Shown here in pieces: positions 8,884-18,038 of a stretch of DNA of 64,000 nt. Both the position numbers and the translations under genes were made by a program. Position 1 is the stretch's first letter. Each line of letters opens with the position of its first letter. The notes beneath the pieces are model-generated. The model was not told the DNA's origin. It worked only from the letters and a program-made list of their open reading frames with translations, and searched no databases. Source of the stretch: Silvibacterium dinghuense (GTDB lineage: Bacteria; Acidobacteriota; Terriglobia; Terriglobales; Acidobacteriaceae); NCBI RefSeq assembly GCF_004123295.1, contig NZ_SDMK01000004.1:364544-428543 (forward strand), in the 5' to 3' direction.

Positions 8884-10011
8884 CTATTCGTTTAATGGCA
8901 CCTGGCCGCGGATGTGGAAGTGAACGAGGATCGAGGCGCGGCCGGTGGGGCAGCCCACGATGAGCAGGCTCTTGCCCTGTCCCTTGAACGAGTACGAGAT
9001 GTGCGCGATGCCCATGGGATCGGTCTTCGTGACCGTGGGCTGCGCGTCGTCGCGGACCTTGTCGGTATCGACGAACTCGGCGCTGGCCCAGAGCAGCTGC
9101 TCGTGCAGCGCGGGGTCGAGTGCGATGGGCACCTGGAGATCGATTGCCATGTTCACCTTATTGCACTCGACAGTGAGACCGGAGACCTTGTTGTCGCGGA
9201 TGGAGTCGACCGTATCGAGGATGGGGTTGTTGTGATACACGCGCGCAAAGAAGGTGTACGCATCAGCGGAACGGCTGCCCGGCTTGACGATGTTGATGTG
9301 GTCGGCGTCGATCTGCTGCGGCGGCGTGTCGACATCGCAGCCATATGTGGCGCTGTAGAAGCTGACCACGCGGGTGCGGGCGTGGAGATAGCGGCCGATG
9401 CCCTCGCCCGCGGCGGTGTCGCGCGTCTCAAAGGCGCAGTAGCGATGGATGCGCACGGCGGACGGCGTGCTGCGCCACTTCTGCTCGAGATCCATGAGGA
9501 AGCTGTTGTCGTTGCTGTCGCTCAGGTCGGTAAGCAGCGGATCGCTGTCGTAGATCTTGGCCAGGCTGGCGACGAAGGAGCCCTGGTGCGGCGTGGCGTA
9601 GGAGACGAGGAAGCGCGTGCGCGCAGCGACATCGGGATGGTTGAGCAGCATCTCCTCGGTGAGCAGGCCGCCGAGGCTGTGCGCGAGAAAGACGACCTCG
9701 CGGTGATCGAAGACGTGCTGCGCCTGCAGGCTGCGATAGAGGATCTCGGAGAGCTGCTGGGTGGAGTACTGGCCATGGCTCGAGGGCGTGGGGTACTGCG
9801 CGACGACCACATCCGCATTGCGGAAGTGCGGGTCGGTCTGGATGAGCTGCGGCCAGTAAGCGCCGTTCGCGGCGCGCCAGGTCTCGCGATCGCCATGCAG
9901 GCCGTGGACGAAAACGATGACCCGCGGCTTGAGCGCATCAGCATGCGCAGCAGGAGCGAGCGAGAAGCAAAGGCAGCAGAGGAAACAGAAAAGAGCGGCG
10001 GCGCGGCGCAC
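8884..10011 (-). CDS. Secreted alpha/beta hydrolase (lipase/esterase-like)
   Basis: A 375-residue protein with a Sec signal peptide (residues 4-24, cleavage near AHA-DA). The mature part starts with an oxyanion-type FVHGLHGDRETW motif (34-45) and a nucleophile elbow AHSLGG with Ser112, as in lipases and PGAP1-like esterases; a candidate catalytic His lies in DADHINIV. The C-terminal ~120 residues form an uncharacterised beta-rich extension. Substrate unknown; a lipid or acyl ester is likely. The stop codon is directly followed by the G-tract repeat and a palindromic element. Confidence 0.75.
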   Translation of the reverse strand: MRRAAALFCFLCCLCFSLAPAAHADALKPRVIVFVHGLHGDRETWRAANGAYWPQLIQTDPHFRNADVVVAQYPTPSSHGQYSTQQLSEILYRSLQAQHVFDHREVVFLAHSLGGLLTEEMLLNHPDVAARTRFLVSYATPHQGSFVASLAKIYDSDPLLTDLSDSNDNSFLMDLEQKWRSTPSAVRIHRYCAFETRDTAAGEGIGRYLHARTRVVSFYSATYGCDVDTPPQQIDADHINIVKPGSRSADAYTFFARVYHNNPILDTVDSIRDNKVSGLTVECNKVNMAIDLQVPIALDPALHEQLLWASAEFVDTDKVRDDAQPTVTKTDPMGIAHISYSFKGQGKSLLIVGCPTGRASILVHFHIRGQVPLNE

Positions 10012-10059
10012 GGGCGAAGGTGTCTCCGTGAAAATGATCTTCCTTTTAGACTACCCGCT

Positions 10060-10352
10060 GGACTGGCCGTCCAGGCCTTTTGCCTTCGGCTGCTTCGCGC
10101 AGGGCGAATTGCCTTCGGCACCCGCTCCCTTTGGTCGCGATTTGGGATCTTCGCTGTGGAGACGGATATGGGTGCCCCACATCTCGATTTTGAGATGTGG
10201 GAAAGCACGAACTCCGGAAGCGAGAATCCTGCGATCCCACATCTCGAACGGCGCGAGATGTGGGGCACCCGGCTTTCTTTTATCCGGGCTTACTTCAAGA
10301 TTCTTCGGAGACCCAACCATGACCAACATCGGGTCATGGGTGGGACACCCGG
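10060..10352. repeat. Composite intergenic repeat, including 101-bp palindrome copy 3 (10170-10270)
   Basis: In order: a CCTTCGG unit (10080-10145), the 101-bp double palindrome, then a conserved tail containing CTTCGGAGACCC and a CCATGACC...GGTCATGGGTGGG hairpin ending at the receptor gene's 3' end. The same tail follows copy 1 at 5825-5912, so the composite is mobile or duplicated as a block. Confidence 0.8.
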
Positions 10353-13300
10353 CTAGAAGACCAGGCGGCCTCCGATCTGGATCTGACGGGGCTGGCTGCT
10401 GGAAGCCACCGAGGTGATGTAGCCGAAGCTGCTCGACGTCGCGCTGGCAACATACGGCGCGGCGAAGACCGGGTGGTTGAGCGTGTTGAAGGTTTCGAAA
10501 CGCAGCTGGAAGTAGGTGCGTTCGGTGAAGTTGAAGTTCTTCAGGATCGAAGCATCGAGGTTGTTGAAGCCGTCCTGGCGCACCCAGGACATGGTCTGCG
10601 GCAGGGTGCGGTAGTGATCCACATACTGGCCGTTGAGGTACGCCGAGCCGTTGCAGGAGCCGGTCGTGGGGCAGCTGGTGGAGTTGCCGGTCACGAAGAC
10701 GCTGGTCGAGAGTGCCGGCTTGTCCGAACCCACCGGCGAGGTGTTGCGGGTGCTGTTGTGGATGTCGCGCAGCGTCTCGCCCGGCTGGAGCGGGATGTCG
10801 GCCGAGAACTCGATCGGCGCGCCGGTCTGGAACTGGTAGATGGAATTGATGACGAAGCCGCCGGCCACCAGATCCCAGAGATGGCTGCCGCCGAAGTTGA
10901 AGCGCTTGTCACGGCCGAAGGGCAGCTCATAGGTGCCGCCGACGGTGAAGTGATGCGTGTGATCGAAGGGCGAGATACGGCGGGTAAGGTGCGTGTCTTC
11001 GTCGTTGAGGAAGGTATCGGCTTCGATCAGCTTGGAGAAGCTGTAGTTGCCGGTGAGGGTGAGTCCGTGCGCGGCGCGCTGCTCCATGTGCAGGATGGCG
11101 CTCTGGAAGTTGGACTCGCCGATGGTCATGTTCTCTTCGTTGAGCGTGGAGTTATAGAACTGCGGATACGGATAGAGCAGCGAGGAAAAGGAGACGGTCT
11201 TCGAATCGTTGAGCGTGGTGGTGTTGGTGGAGCCGAGTGTCTCGTAGAAGGGATTGGTCACGCTCTTGCCGTACGCGCTCGAGAGCGCCTGGTTGCGGTA
11301 CGGCGCATACGAGAGGTAGTCAGGCAGCATGGCGTTGATGTTGTGCGCGGCGACCGGCAGGTGCAGCGAGTGATTGCCGACGTAGATGGCCTCGATCATG
11401 GTGGAGCTGGTGAGCGAACGCTGCACATCGAAGTTCCAGCGCTCGGAGTAGGGATCGTGCTGGTAGGGCGCGAGGAAGCTGACGGCCTGGCCAAGGAAGG
11501 TGCTGGCACCCTGGGAGCTGCCTACCGGCTGGCTGAAGCCGCTCGGGAAGGGCGCGCTGAGCGTGTTCGCGTAGGTCAGGTAGTTGTTGGTCGATGCGAC
11601 GTACGAGGTCGAGGCGCTGAAGCCTTCCTGGTTGGAAAGCGGCGTGGAGGAATACGTGCCGGTTGCCGCGAGCGAGGCCAGCGTCTCCGGCTGCACGAAG
11701 ATACCGAAACCGCCGCGGACCACGGTCTTGGGATCGGCCGCGAAGGAGAAGCCGAAGCGCGGGCTGAAGAAACCGCTGTTGTTCTTGTAGACGGCTCCGT
11801 TGGTGCTGCCGGTGGGATAGGTGAGGCCGCCGGCGGTGTTGATCGAGGAGACGGTGTAGGTCTCGCCGTCGACCGTCTCGGTGGCGCCGCTGAAGCTCGG
11901 CGTGGCGGCGTAGTTGACCGTGGCCGAAGGGTTGAAGCCGTTGACGGTGCGGCTCAGCTTCTCTTCAAAGGGCGTGTCGATATCGAAGCGCAGGCCGAGG
12001 TTGAGAGTCAGGCGATTGTTGACGTGCCAGTCGTCCTGCACGAAGGTGCCGATGTAGTACTGGTGATAGTCGGCGCGGGCTTCGAGATCGTACTCGCCGG
12101 CGCTGGGCAGGCCGAACAGGAAAGAGGCCATGTCGCCGCCGAAGGTCTGCGTCGCGCCGGTGGTGCCGGAGGTGACGAAGTTCGAGCCGAAGGTGAAGCT
12201 GCCCGAGGAGTCGCCGTAGCTCTGGACGCTCATCCGGTACTGGCGGCCGTCGAAGCCGACCTTGAGGGTGTGGTTGCCGATCACCTTCACCACGTCGGTA
12301 AAGACCTGGTAGCTGGTGGTCGGATCGATGGCCGACGAGGTGTCGCCGAAGCACTGGTAGCTGGTGAAGCTGCCGCAGCTGCCGCCGGTCTCAAAGTTGA
12401 TGTAAGGCAGCTGGAGAAGCTTGCTGGCGCTGTTCATGGAGCTGGGGAAGCCCATCTCCTCGGGATTGTACTTCTGCGCCGGAGTGCCGTGCACTTCGTT
12501 GAAGCGGGTCCAGTTGAGGCGGGTGTCGATGAAGGTGGTCGGATTCAGCGTGAAGACGTTGTCGAGCGTGGAGCCGAAGTTTTCGCGCAGCAGCGTGGTG
12601 CCGGTCGAGCCGTTGCCGAAGTAGTCGTTCTTGAGCTGCGTGCGGTAGTTGTGGCGGAAGTCGAAGAAGACGTGGTCCTTCGCGCTGAGGTTGTAGTCCA
12701 GGCGACCGAACTCGTTGTTGTAGTCGTCGACGCTGGGCGCTTCGCTGACGTAGTTGTTCTGGCCGTCGGCGCCGATGCCGGAGACCGCATTCGGCGAGGG
12801 GAAGAGCTTGAGGTAGTTCAGCGCAATGGGGTTGAAGGTCGAGGTGACGGTGGTGAGCTGGTTGTTGGCGATCGCCGAGCGGGTGACGTTGCTGCCCGAG
12901 CTCGCCGCGGTGAAGGGATTGTAGAGCTGGTTGGCATCGGTAGCGCCGGTGCTGTTGCAGGTAGCCACGCCGGTGCTAGCATTCACGGTGTAGCCGCTGC
13001 TGCTGCAACCGCCGGCCAGGGTCTCGGAGAAGTCGCCGCCGCGCTCGGCGGTGGTGGGCACGGTGGTGATCTGGGTGCTCGGCGTGCTGTCCTTCAGGCC
13101 TTCCCAGGCGAAGAAGAAGAAGAGCTTGTCGCGGCCGTCATAGAGCTTGGGAATGCGCACCGGACCGTCGAAGGTGAGGCCGTACTGGTTGAAGTGGAAG
13201 ACCGGCGTGGCGATGTCGTTGCGGTCATCGAAGTAGGTGTTGGCGTCGATGCCGGAGATCTGGCCGAACTCGTACGCCGTGCCGTGGAAGCTGTTGGTGC

Positions 13301-14144
13301 CGCTCTTGGTGACCTGGTTGATGACGCCGCCGATGGTGTGGCCGAAGCTGGCATCGGTATCGAAGGGCCGGATGGAGATTTCAGCCACCGAATCCTGCGT
13401 AGGCGCATAGGCCAGCGCGCCGAGCAGTGTCAGATCGGGCGAGCCGTCGAGCAGCACCTCGGAAACCTGGTTGGGCGTGCCGCCCATGGACCAGGAGTTG
13501 CCGGCGTTGTTGTCGAAGGGATGCATGATCTCCGGCGCGGCGGTGGTGATGACGCCGGCGGAGAGCTCGGCCAGGGTGGTCGGCGTGCGGCCGTTCAGCG
13601 GCAGCGAGGCGACCGAATCGGTGGAGATGACCTGGCCGACCGCGCCGTTGGTCAGGTTGAGCTGCGGCGGCGCGGCGGTGACCACCACCGTATCCGAGGC
13701 GGAGCCGACCTGCAGGGTGAGGTTCACGACCGGATGACCCTGGGTTTCAAGGGTGATATTGGTCTGCTTCGTCTCCTGGAAGCCGGTGGCGCCTGCCGTG
13801 ACGGTATAGGTGCCGGGCAGCAGGAAAGGAATGACGTACTGGCCGTCATTGCCGCTGACGGCGTGAGTGGCGGTGCCGGTGCTGTTTTCTGTCGCCGTGA
13901 CCTGGGCATTGGCTATGACCGCGCCCTTGGGATCGGAGACCGCGCCGGAGATGGTGCCGCGGAATTCCTGAGCGGTGGCAACCAGGGTGGAGAGCGCCAG
14001 GCAGAGAAGAAGCGCGGCGATGCGGAGGGCGGTAGCGCGACGGGGGCGCGGGTGGGACGGCACGGAGTAAGGCGCGACCTCACAGGTGGCGATCTTTTCC
14101 AGTGGTCCTACCAATTTTTGTTTATAGGTACGGTTGCGCAACAT
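10353..14144 (-). CDS. Oar-like TonB-dependent outer-membrane receptor 1
   Basis: A 1263-residue outer-membrane protein. An unusually long basic N-terminus (about 36 residues) precedes the signal-peptide core (ALLLCLALSTLVATA). A carboxypeptidase-regulatory/Ig-like domain follows (about 60-140: GTISGAVSDPKGAVI...), then a plug region and a long beta-barrel ending in the aromatic residue Phe (GGRLVF) typical of BAM substrates. The family imports or binds large substrates with TonB energy. ATG at 14144 was chosen over one 26 codons upstream because AAAGGA lies 10 nt before it. No SusD partner is adjacent. Ligand unknown. Confidence 0.85.
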   Translation of the reverse strand: MLRNRTYKQKLVGPLEKIATCEVAPYSVPSHPRPRRATALRIAALLLCLALSTLVATAQEFRGTISGAVSDPKGAVIANAQVTATENSTGTATHAVSGNDGQYVIPFLLPGTYTVTAGATGFQETKQTNITLETQGHPVVNLTLQVGSASDTVVVTAAPPQLNLTNGAVGQVISTDSVASLPLNGRTPTTLAELSAGVITTAAPEIMHPFDNNAGNSWSMGGTPNQVSEVLLDGSPDLTLLGALAYAPTQDSVAEISIRPFDTDASFGHTIGGVINQVTKSGTNSFHGTAYEFGQISGIDANTYFDDRNDIATPVFHFNQYGLTFDGPVRIPKLYDGRDKLFFFFAWEGLKDSTPSTQITTVPTTAERGGDFSETLAGGCSSSGYTVNASTGVATCNSTGATDANQLYNPFTAASSGSNVTRSAIANNQLTTVTSTFNPIALNYLKLFPSPNAVSGIGADGQNNYVSEAPSVDDYNNEFGRLDYNLSAKDHVFFDFRHNYRTQLKNDYFGNGSTGTTLLRENFGSTLDNVFTLNPTTFIDTRLNWTRFNEVHGTPAQKYNPEEMGFPSSMNSASKLLQLPYINFETGGSCGSFTSYQCFGDTSSAIDPTTSYQVFTDVVKVIGNHTLKVGFDGRQYRMSVQSYGDSSGSFTFGSNFVTSGTTGATQTFGGDMASFLFGLPSAGEYDLEARADYHQYYIGTFVQDDWHVNNRLTLNLGLRFDIDTPFEEKLSRTVNGFNPSATVNYAATPSFSGATETVDGETYTVSSINTAGGLTYPTGSTNGAVYKNNSGFFSPRFGFSFAADPKTVVRGGFGIFVQPETLASLAATGTYSSTPLSNQEGFSASTSYVASTNNYLTYANTLSAPFPSGFSQPVGSSQGASTFLGQAVSFLAPYQHDPYSERWNFDVQRSLTSSTMIEAIYVGNHSLHLPVAAHNINAMLPDYLSYAPYRNQALSSAYGKSVTNPFYETLGSTNTTTLNDSKTVSFSSLLYPYPQFYNSTLNEENMTIGESNFQSAILHMEQRAAHGLTLTGNYSFSKLIEADTFLNDEDTHLTRRISPFDHTHHFTVGGTYELPFGRDKRFNFGGSHLWDLVAGGFVINSIYQFQTGAPIEFSADIPLQPGETLRDIHNSTRNTSPVGSDKPALSTSVFVTGNSTSCPTTGSCNGSAYLNGQYVDHYRTLPQTMSWVRQDGFNNLDASILKNFNFTERTYFQLRFETFNTLNHPVFAAPYVASATSSSFGYITSVASSSQPRQIQIGGRLVF

Positions 14145-14459
14145 TTGACTGGCATCCTTTGAATTCGGCTTTCGCGGATACGATTGTCTGCGAATGGGCG
14201 GAATTCTCAGGTGCAGAAACAACAGTTGTCAAGCGGGGAAAGGGGCCGGAATCGTCCATCCAAGAGAAGTTTCAGGGAAGAATTCAGTTCCCTTTTGGTT
14301 TTAGTAAAACCTTCTTGGTCAGACCACTCAAGGAAAATCTGACGGCACTGGTTTAAAAACCCATGGCAACGTTACCGCACCCGGGACTGCTGCGCGCAGG
14401 GCGACATGACTGCGCCGGATAGGATGGGACGGGAGCAACATCCCGGAAAAGGACAGCCC

Positions 14460-15263
14460 ATGAAGGAGCGGAAAGCGGCAGCGCACGAGGTAGCCGCGGC
14501 GTGGGAGACAAATGCGGATGCCTGGTCGCGGCATACGCGATCGGGATACGACGTCTATCGCGATGCGCTGCACACGCCGGCATTCCTCGCGGCGCTGCCT
14601 CCGGTGGCGGGGCTGCAGGGGCTGGACATCGGCTGCGGCGAAGGCGCGAACACCCGGGCGCTGGCCCGGCTGGGTGCCCGCATGCAGGGCGTGGATATTG
14701 CTCCGACCTTCGTGCGCTACGCCGAAGAGGCAGAGCGGGCTGAGCCGCTGGGCATCCAGTACCGCCAGGGCGACGGCATGGCCCTGCCCTTCGCCGACCG
14801 GAGCTTCGACTTTGCCACCGCCTTCATGTCTCTGATGGATATGCCGGAACCGGGGCGGGCGCTTGCGGAGGCGCGGCGCGTGCTGCGGCCGGGAGGCTTT
14901 CTGCAATGCACGATCCTGCACCCGTGCTTTGTGCCACCTTCACGCAGGGTGCTGCGCGACGAACAGGGGCAGGCCTTTGCCGTGCAAGTGGCCGACTACT
15001 TCCGCAATCCGGACGGCGAGGTGGAGCGCTGGTGGTTCTCGACGCTGCCCGCGGAGCTGCGGCAGAAAGATGCGGCCTTCCAGACGCCGGTCTTTCATCA
15101 CACGCTGGGTGCGTGGGTGGAGATGGTTGTCTCAGCCGGATTGGTGCTGGAAGCCATGATCGAGCCAAGTGCCAGCGAAGAGGTCGCCGCGCAGCATCCG
15201 GTAGTGGCCGACACGCGCATCGTACCGCTGGCTCTGATCATACGAGCCCGCTGCCGGGCGTAG
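14460..15263 (+). CDS. Class I SAM-dependent methyltransferase
   Basis: A 267-residue protein with SAM-binding motif I as LDIGCGEG (about residues 56-63), acidic motif II (GVDIAP), and the post-II pattern of a UbiE/Methyltransf_11 fold. The start was chosen for AAAAGGACAGCCC immediately upstream; an upstream in-frame ATG at 14406 lacks this and sits beside a CTGCTGCGCGCAGGGCG repeat. Small-molecule methyl transfer is the likely role; the substrate is unknown. The 237-bp gap to receptor 1 includes that partial repeat copy. Confidence 0.8.
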   Translation: MKERKAAAHEVAAAWETNADAWSRHTRSGYDVYRDALHTPAFLAALPPVAGLQGLDIGCGEGANTRALARLGARMQGVDIAPTFVRYAEEAERAEPLGIQYRQGDGMALPFADRSFDFATAFMSLMDMPEPGRALAEARRVLRPGGFLQCTILHPCFVPPSRRVLRDEQGQAFAVQVADYFRNPDGEVERWWFSTLPAELRQKDAAFQTPVFHHTLGAWVEMVVSAGLVLEAMIEPSASEEVAAQHPVVADTRIVPLALIIRARCRA

Positions 15264-15294
15264 GGCGGACTGGCGGGAGCGGAGGCCGCAGGCT

Positions 15295-15762
15295 CTAGCT
15301 GGCGGGCTCTGCGGGTTCGAGGCTGATCTGGCCGCGATAGGGCTCGACGGGGTAGCCGGCGGCCTTCCAGGCGGCGAGACCTCCGCGCAGGAGACGGACA
15401 CGGGTAAAGCCCATCGAAAGAGCGCGCTGAACAATCTTGCGGCTGGTCTCTTCACCCGGGCAGGTGCAGTAGACGACGGCGTCCTGATCGGCAGGGATGA
15501 GCTGCGGATCGGCGAGGATCTCGTGCGGCGCGATGCGGCGCGAGCCGGGAATAGTTTCAGCGTCGATGAAAAGATCGAGGGGCTGGCGCAGGTCGTAGAG
15601 ATAGACGGAAGCGCCGCTCGCGACCAGGGCGTGAAGGTCTTTCGGCTCAATGCAATGGGCGTCGAGATCGCGACGCTCCCGCTGGGTGCGGAGCAGGCGC
15701 AGGAGCGCAATCGCCAGAAGCAGGACAAACAGGCTCACGAGTGTGGTTCGAATGCCGTGCAT
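15295..15762 (-). CDS. Membrane-anchored rhodanese-domain protein
   Basis: A 155-residue protein with an N-terminal transmembrane segment (TTLVSLFVLLLAIALL) and a single rhodanese domain whose active-site loop reads YCTCPGEETSR, with Cys at the expected sulfur-carrying position. ATG at 15762 was chosen because the reading frame upstream of it (to 15951) lies in intergenic repeat sequence. Single-domain rhodaneses carry persulfide or act in signalling; the membrane anchor points to a periplasmic or membrane-surface role. The partner is not evident. Confidence 0.75.
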   Translation of the reverse strand: MHGIRTTLVSLFVLLLAIALLRLLRTQRERRDLDAHCIEPKDLHALVASGASVYLYDLRQPLDLFIDAETIPGSRRIAPHEILADPQLIPADQDAVVYCTCPGEETSRKIVQRALSMGFTRVRLLRGGLAAWKAAGYPVEPYRGQISLEPAEPAS

Positions 15763-15811
15763 AGCGTGGAGATTCGCAGAACAGCCTCCCGGATGCAAAT
15801 CTCTGCTACGC

Positions 15812-15967
15812 GCAGGGCGACCCGCCTTCGGCCTCCGCTCCCGTTGGTCGCGATCCTTGATCCTGCGGGACGAGGGCTGGTTCTGCTCTCCCTCAAAGAG
15901 AAGAGAACATGGGCTACCGTCGATCCTGCGAACCCATATCTCGAGATGCATGAGAGGTGGGACACCC
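15812..15967. repeat. Degenerate copies of the intergenic repeat set
   Basis: A CTACGCGCAGGGCGAC lead, one CCTTCGGCCTCCGCTCCC-type unit, then a decayed CCCATATCTCG...GAGGTGGGACACCC palindrome. An open frame running through this from the rhodanese side is not believed to be coding. Confidence 0.6.
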
Positions 15968-15981
15968 GCCGATCGGCAGGA

Positions 15982-16344
15982 TCAGGATTTGCGCGGGGAG
16001 ATTTTGTGCTCGAGGAACTCCTGCAACACAAGGGCGTTGTTGTGCAGCGGGTCCTTCCCGGCATAGACGAGCGTGACCGTATGATGACGGGCGAGTTCTA
16101 GGAGCGGCTGCCAGGTTTCGGGATGCTCTGCCAGCTCGGCGCGATAGCGGGTGCGGAACTCGGGCCAGCGCTCGGGATCATGGTGGAACCAGTGGCGCAG
16201 CTCGTTGCTGGGAGCCACGTCCTTGAGCCATTCCTGCAGAGGAAGGTCTTCCTTTTTGATGCCGCGTGGCCAGAGGCGGTCGACAAGGAAACGGGCTCCG
16301 TCAGCTGGTTCGGCGGGCAGGTAGGCGCGCTTGATCTGGATCAT
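15982..16344 (-). CDS. DUF488 family protein
   Basis: A 120-residue protein with the family hallmarks: N-terminal IQIKRAY, VDRLWPRG (about residues 21-28), a conserved WLKDVAPS segment and VTLVYAGKD near the end. DUF488 proteins are small cytoplasmic proteins of unknown activity. Its start codon overlaps the upstream amidotransferase stop codon by 4 nt (ATGA-type), so the two are translationally coupled. Confidence 0.85.
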   Translation of the reverse strand: MIQIKRAYLPAEPADGARFLVDRLWPRGIKKEDLPLQEWLKDVAPSNELRHWFHHDPERWPEFRTRYRAELAEHPETWQPLLELARHHTVTLVYAGKDPLHNNALVLQEFLEHKISPRKS

Positions 16345-17078
16345 GCGAGAGACTCCTGTGTGACAGGCTGCGCTGCGGGCCGGGCGCTGCCCGAAGTCGC
16401 GCTGAAGACATCGAAGAGGCGGCGGATAAGGACTTTGCCGGTGTTCTCGAGGAGTTGCTGCTGCTCAGCGGAAGGATAGCGCTCCGCGGCGAGATGCGGC
16501 TGCCAGTCTGCCCACGTTGCAGCCGAAGGCTCGACGTGGAACTGCAGACCGTAGACATTCGCCGCATAGCGGAAAGCCTGGTGCGGATAGACGGACGACG
16601 AGGCAAGCAGCGTGGCTCCGGCAGGCAGGTCGAAGGTATCGCCATGCCAGTGGAAGACGGGCCATGGCGAGGACGCAGCGGCAAAGACAGGATCGTGCGC
16701 AGCCTCGGCGGTGAGCGCAACGGAGCCGAAGCCGATCTCCTGCGGCAGGCCGGAGTCGATGCCGGGATAGACGCGGGCGCCAAGCGCGGCGGCGAGCAGC
16801 TGCGATCCGAGACAGACACCGAGGACAGGCTTGCCTGCGGCGATGACCGCTTTGAGCAGGGCAATCTCTGGCGCGATGTGCGTGTAGCGATCCTGCTCGT
16901 AAACGCCCATGGGGCCACCCATGACGATGAGGCCGTCGAGGTCTTCGACGACAGGGAGAGACTGCTCGAGATCGAGACGGACCATGCGCGCGGTAAAGCC
17001 CCGGCGCTCGATTTCGGCGAGCAGAAGGCCCGGGCCTTCGAACTCCACGTGCTGCAGGATACCCCAATGCATCGGCAT
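16341..17078 (-). CDS. Class I glutamine amidotransferase (GATase1-like) protein
   Basis: A 245-residue stand-alone amidotransferase fold. The nucleophile elbow GVCLGSQ carries the catalytic Cys and FHVEPS carries the His-Glu pair; VMGGPMGVYE forms the oxyanion region. The protein resembles the GuaA N-terminal-like hydrolases that release ammonia from glutamine or cleave gamma-glutamyl compounds. The start at the ATG encoding MPMHWGILQH begins the first strand; a longer frame upstream enters the palindromic repeat. First gene of a two-gene unit with the DUF488 protein. Confidence 0.8.
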   Translation of the reverse strand: MPMHWGILQHVEFEGPGLLLAEIERRGFTARMVRLDLEQSLPVVEDLDGLIVMGGPMGVYEQDRYTHIAPEIALLKAVIAAGKPVLGVCLGSQLLAAALGARVYPGIDSGLPQEIGFGSVALTAEAAHDPVFAAASSPWPVFHWHGDTFDLPAGATLLASSSVYPHQAFRYAANVYGLQFHVEPSAATWADWQPHLAAERYPSAEQQQLLENTGKVLIRRLFDVFSATSGSARPAAQPVTQESLA

Positions 17079-17108
17079 GCGTACCTTTTCCCCATGAATG
17101 ACATTCTT

Positions 17109-17196
17109 CCCACGTCTCAAACGCGAGACGTGGGGCACCCGATACCCAGGCTTTTCTACACCCTACACCCTACACCCTATCCCCTACACCCTATGG
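17109..17196 (-). repeat. CACGTCTC palindrome followed by 7-bp G-tract repeat
   Basis: A hairpin CCCACGTCTC/GAGACGTGGGGCACCC lies at 17109-17140. It is followed at 17156-17196 by CACCCTA/TCCCCTA heptads, which on the minus strand give six GGG tracts with 4-nt spacing. The stop codon and last two codons of the AraC-family gene lie inside the heptads. Confidence 0.75.
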
Positions 17197-18008
17197 AGAG
17201 ACTTCTTATGTTCGACCGGCGAGTGGCCGGTCGCGCGGCGGAACATGGCGGAGAAGGCCGCGGGGCTGGCGTAGCCGAGAGCGCGGGCGACGCGCTGCGA
17301 GGACTGCCCCTGGGCGAGACGGATCTGGGCTTCGAGCAGCAGGAGCTGCGAACGCCAGTCGTCGAAGCTCATGCCCAGCTCGGCGCGGAAGAGGCGCGCG
17401 AGCGTGCGGCTGCTGATGGATTCGCCCGCGGCCCAGTGATCCATCGAGCCATGGAGCGATGGACTCTGCTGCAGCGCGTGGCAGATGCGTCGAAGACGCG
17501 GCTCGCGCGGCCAGGGCAGATGCAGCGGCAGCACCTGCCAGAGGCGCAGCTCGGCGATGAGCAGCGGCGCGATGAGTGCGGCGCGGCTCTGCGGGCGGTA
17601 GAGGCGCGGCTCCTGCCGCTGGATATCGCACAGCGCGACGATGAGCTCGCGCAGCAGCGGCGAGACGCGCACGACCGCGCAGGTGGAGGCGGGCGGACGC
17701 ACCGAATCGTCGAAGAAGACCGTGCGCATGCGAACCTTTGTGCCGGCGGGGCCGCGCATGCGCGTGATGTGGCGGGTGTGCGCGGGAACCCAGATGGCGC
17801 GCGTGGGCAGCAGGGCCCAGTGGCCTTCCGCGGTGGTGACGATCAAGGAGCCTTCGACGGCGTAGATGAGCTGCGCCTTGGTGTGCTGGTGCGCCGGAAT
17901 GCGCTCGCCGGCAGCGTAGTCGAAGGCCAGCGCGGCGACAGGACGGCGCACACGCAGGCATGCGGCAAGATCGGCGTCTGTCCGTAAATCGATAGCTTCT
18001 GTCTTCAT
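17184..18008 (-). CDS. AraC-family transcriptional regulator with N-terminal cupin
   Basis: A 274-residue regulator. Residues 25-110 form an AraC-type cupin (HQHTKAQLIYAVEGSL and a matching second strand set). The C-terminal ~100 residues hold the two helix-turn-helix motifs (SSRTLARLFRAELGMSFDDWR; ALGYASPAAFSAMFRRATG). It is divergent from the DHA2 exporter with only about 30 nt between start codons, so it probably controls that gene and itself. The final residues HRV and the stop codon are provided by the intergenic heptad repeat, suggesting the repeat invaded the original 3' end. Confidence 0.85.
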   Translation of the reverse strand: MKTEAIDLRTDADLAACLRVRRPVAALAFDYAAGERIPAHQHTKAQLIYAVEGSLIVTTAEGHWALLPTRAIWVPAHTRHITRMRGPAGTKVRMRTVFFDDSVRPPASTCAVVRVSPLLRELIVALCDIQRQEPRLYRPQSRAALIAPLLIAELRLWQVLPLHLPWPREPRLRRICHALQQSPSLHGSMDHWAAGESISSRTLARLFRAELGMSFDDWRSQLLLLEAQIRLAQGQSSQRVARALGYASPAAFSAMFRRATGHSPVEHKKSLHRV

Positions 18009-18038
18009 AGCGTGATCCCGCCGCTTCACGCTGAGTAT

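Noticed and set aside
10473..14162. 1.2-kb-plus plus-strand frames opposite receptors 1, 2 and 4
   Set aside because: Antisense shadows of the receptor genes; Val/Gly/Arg-rich without domains. The receptor frames carry signal peptides and plug/barrel motifs.
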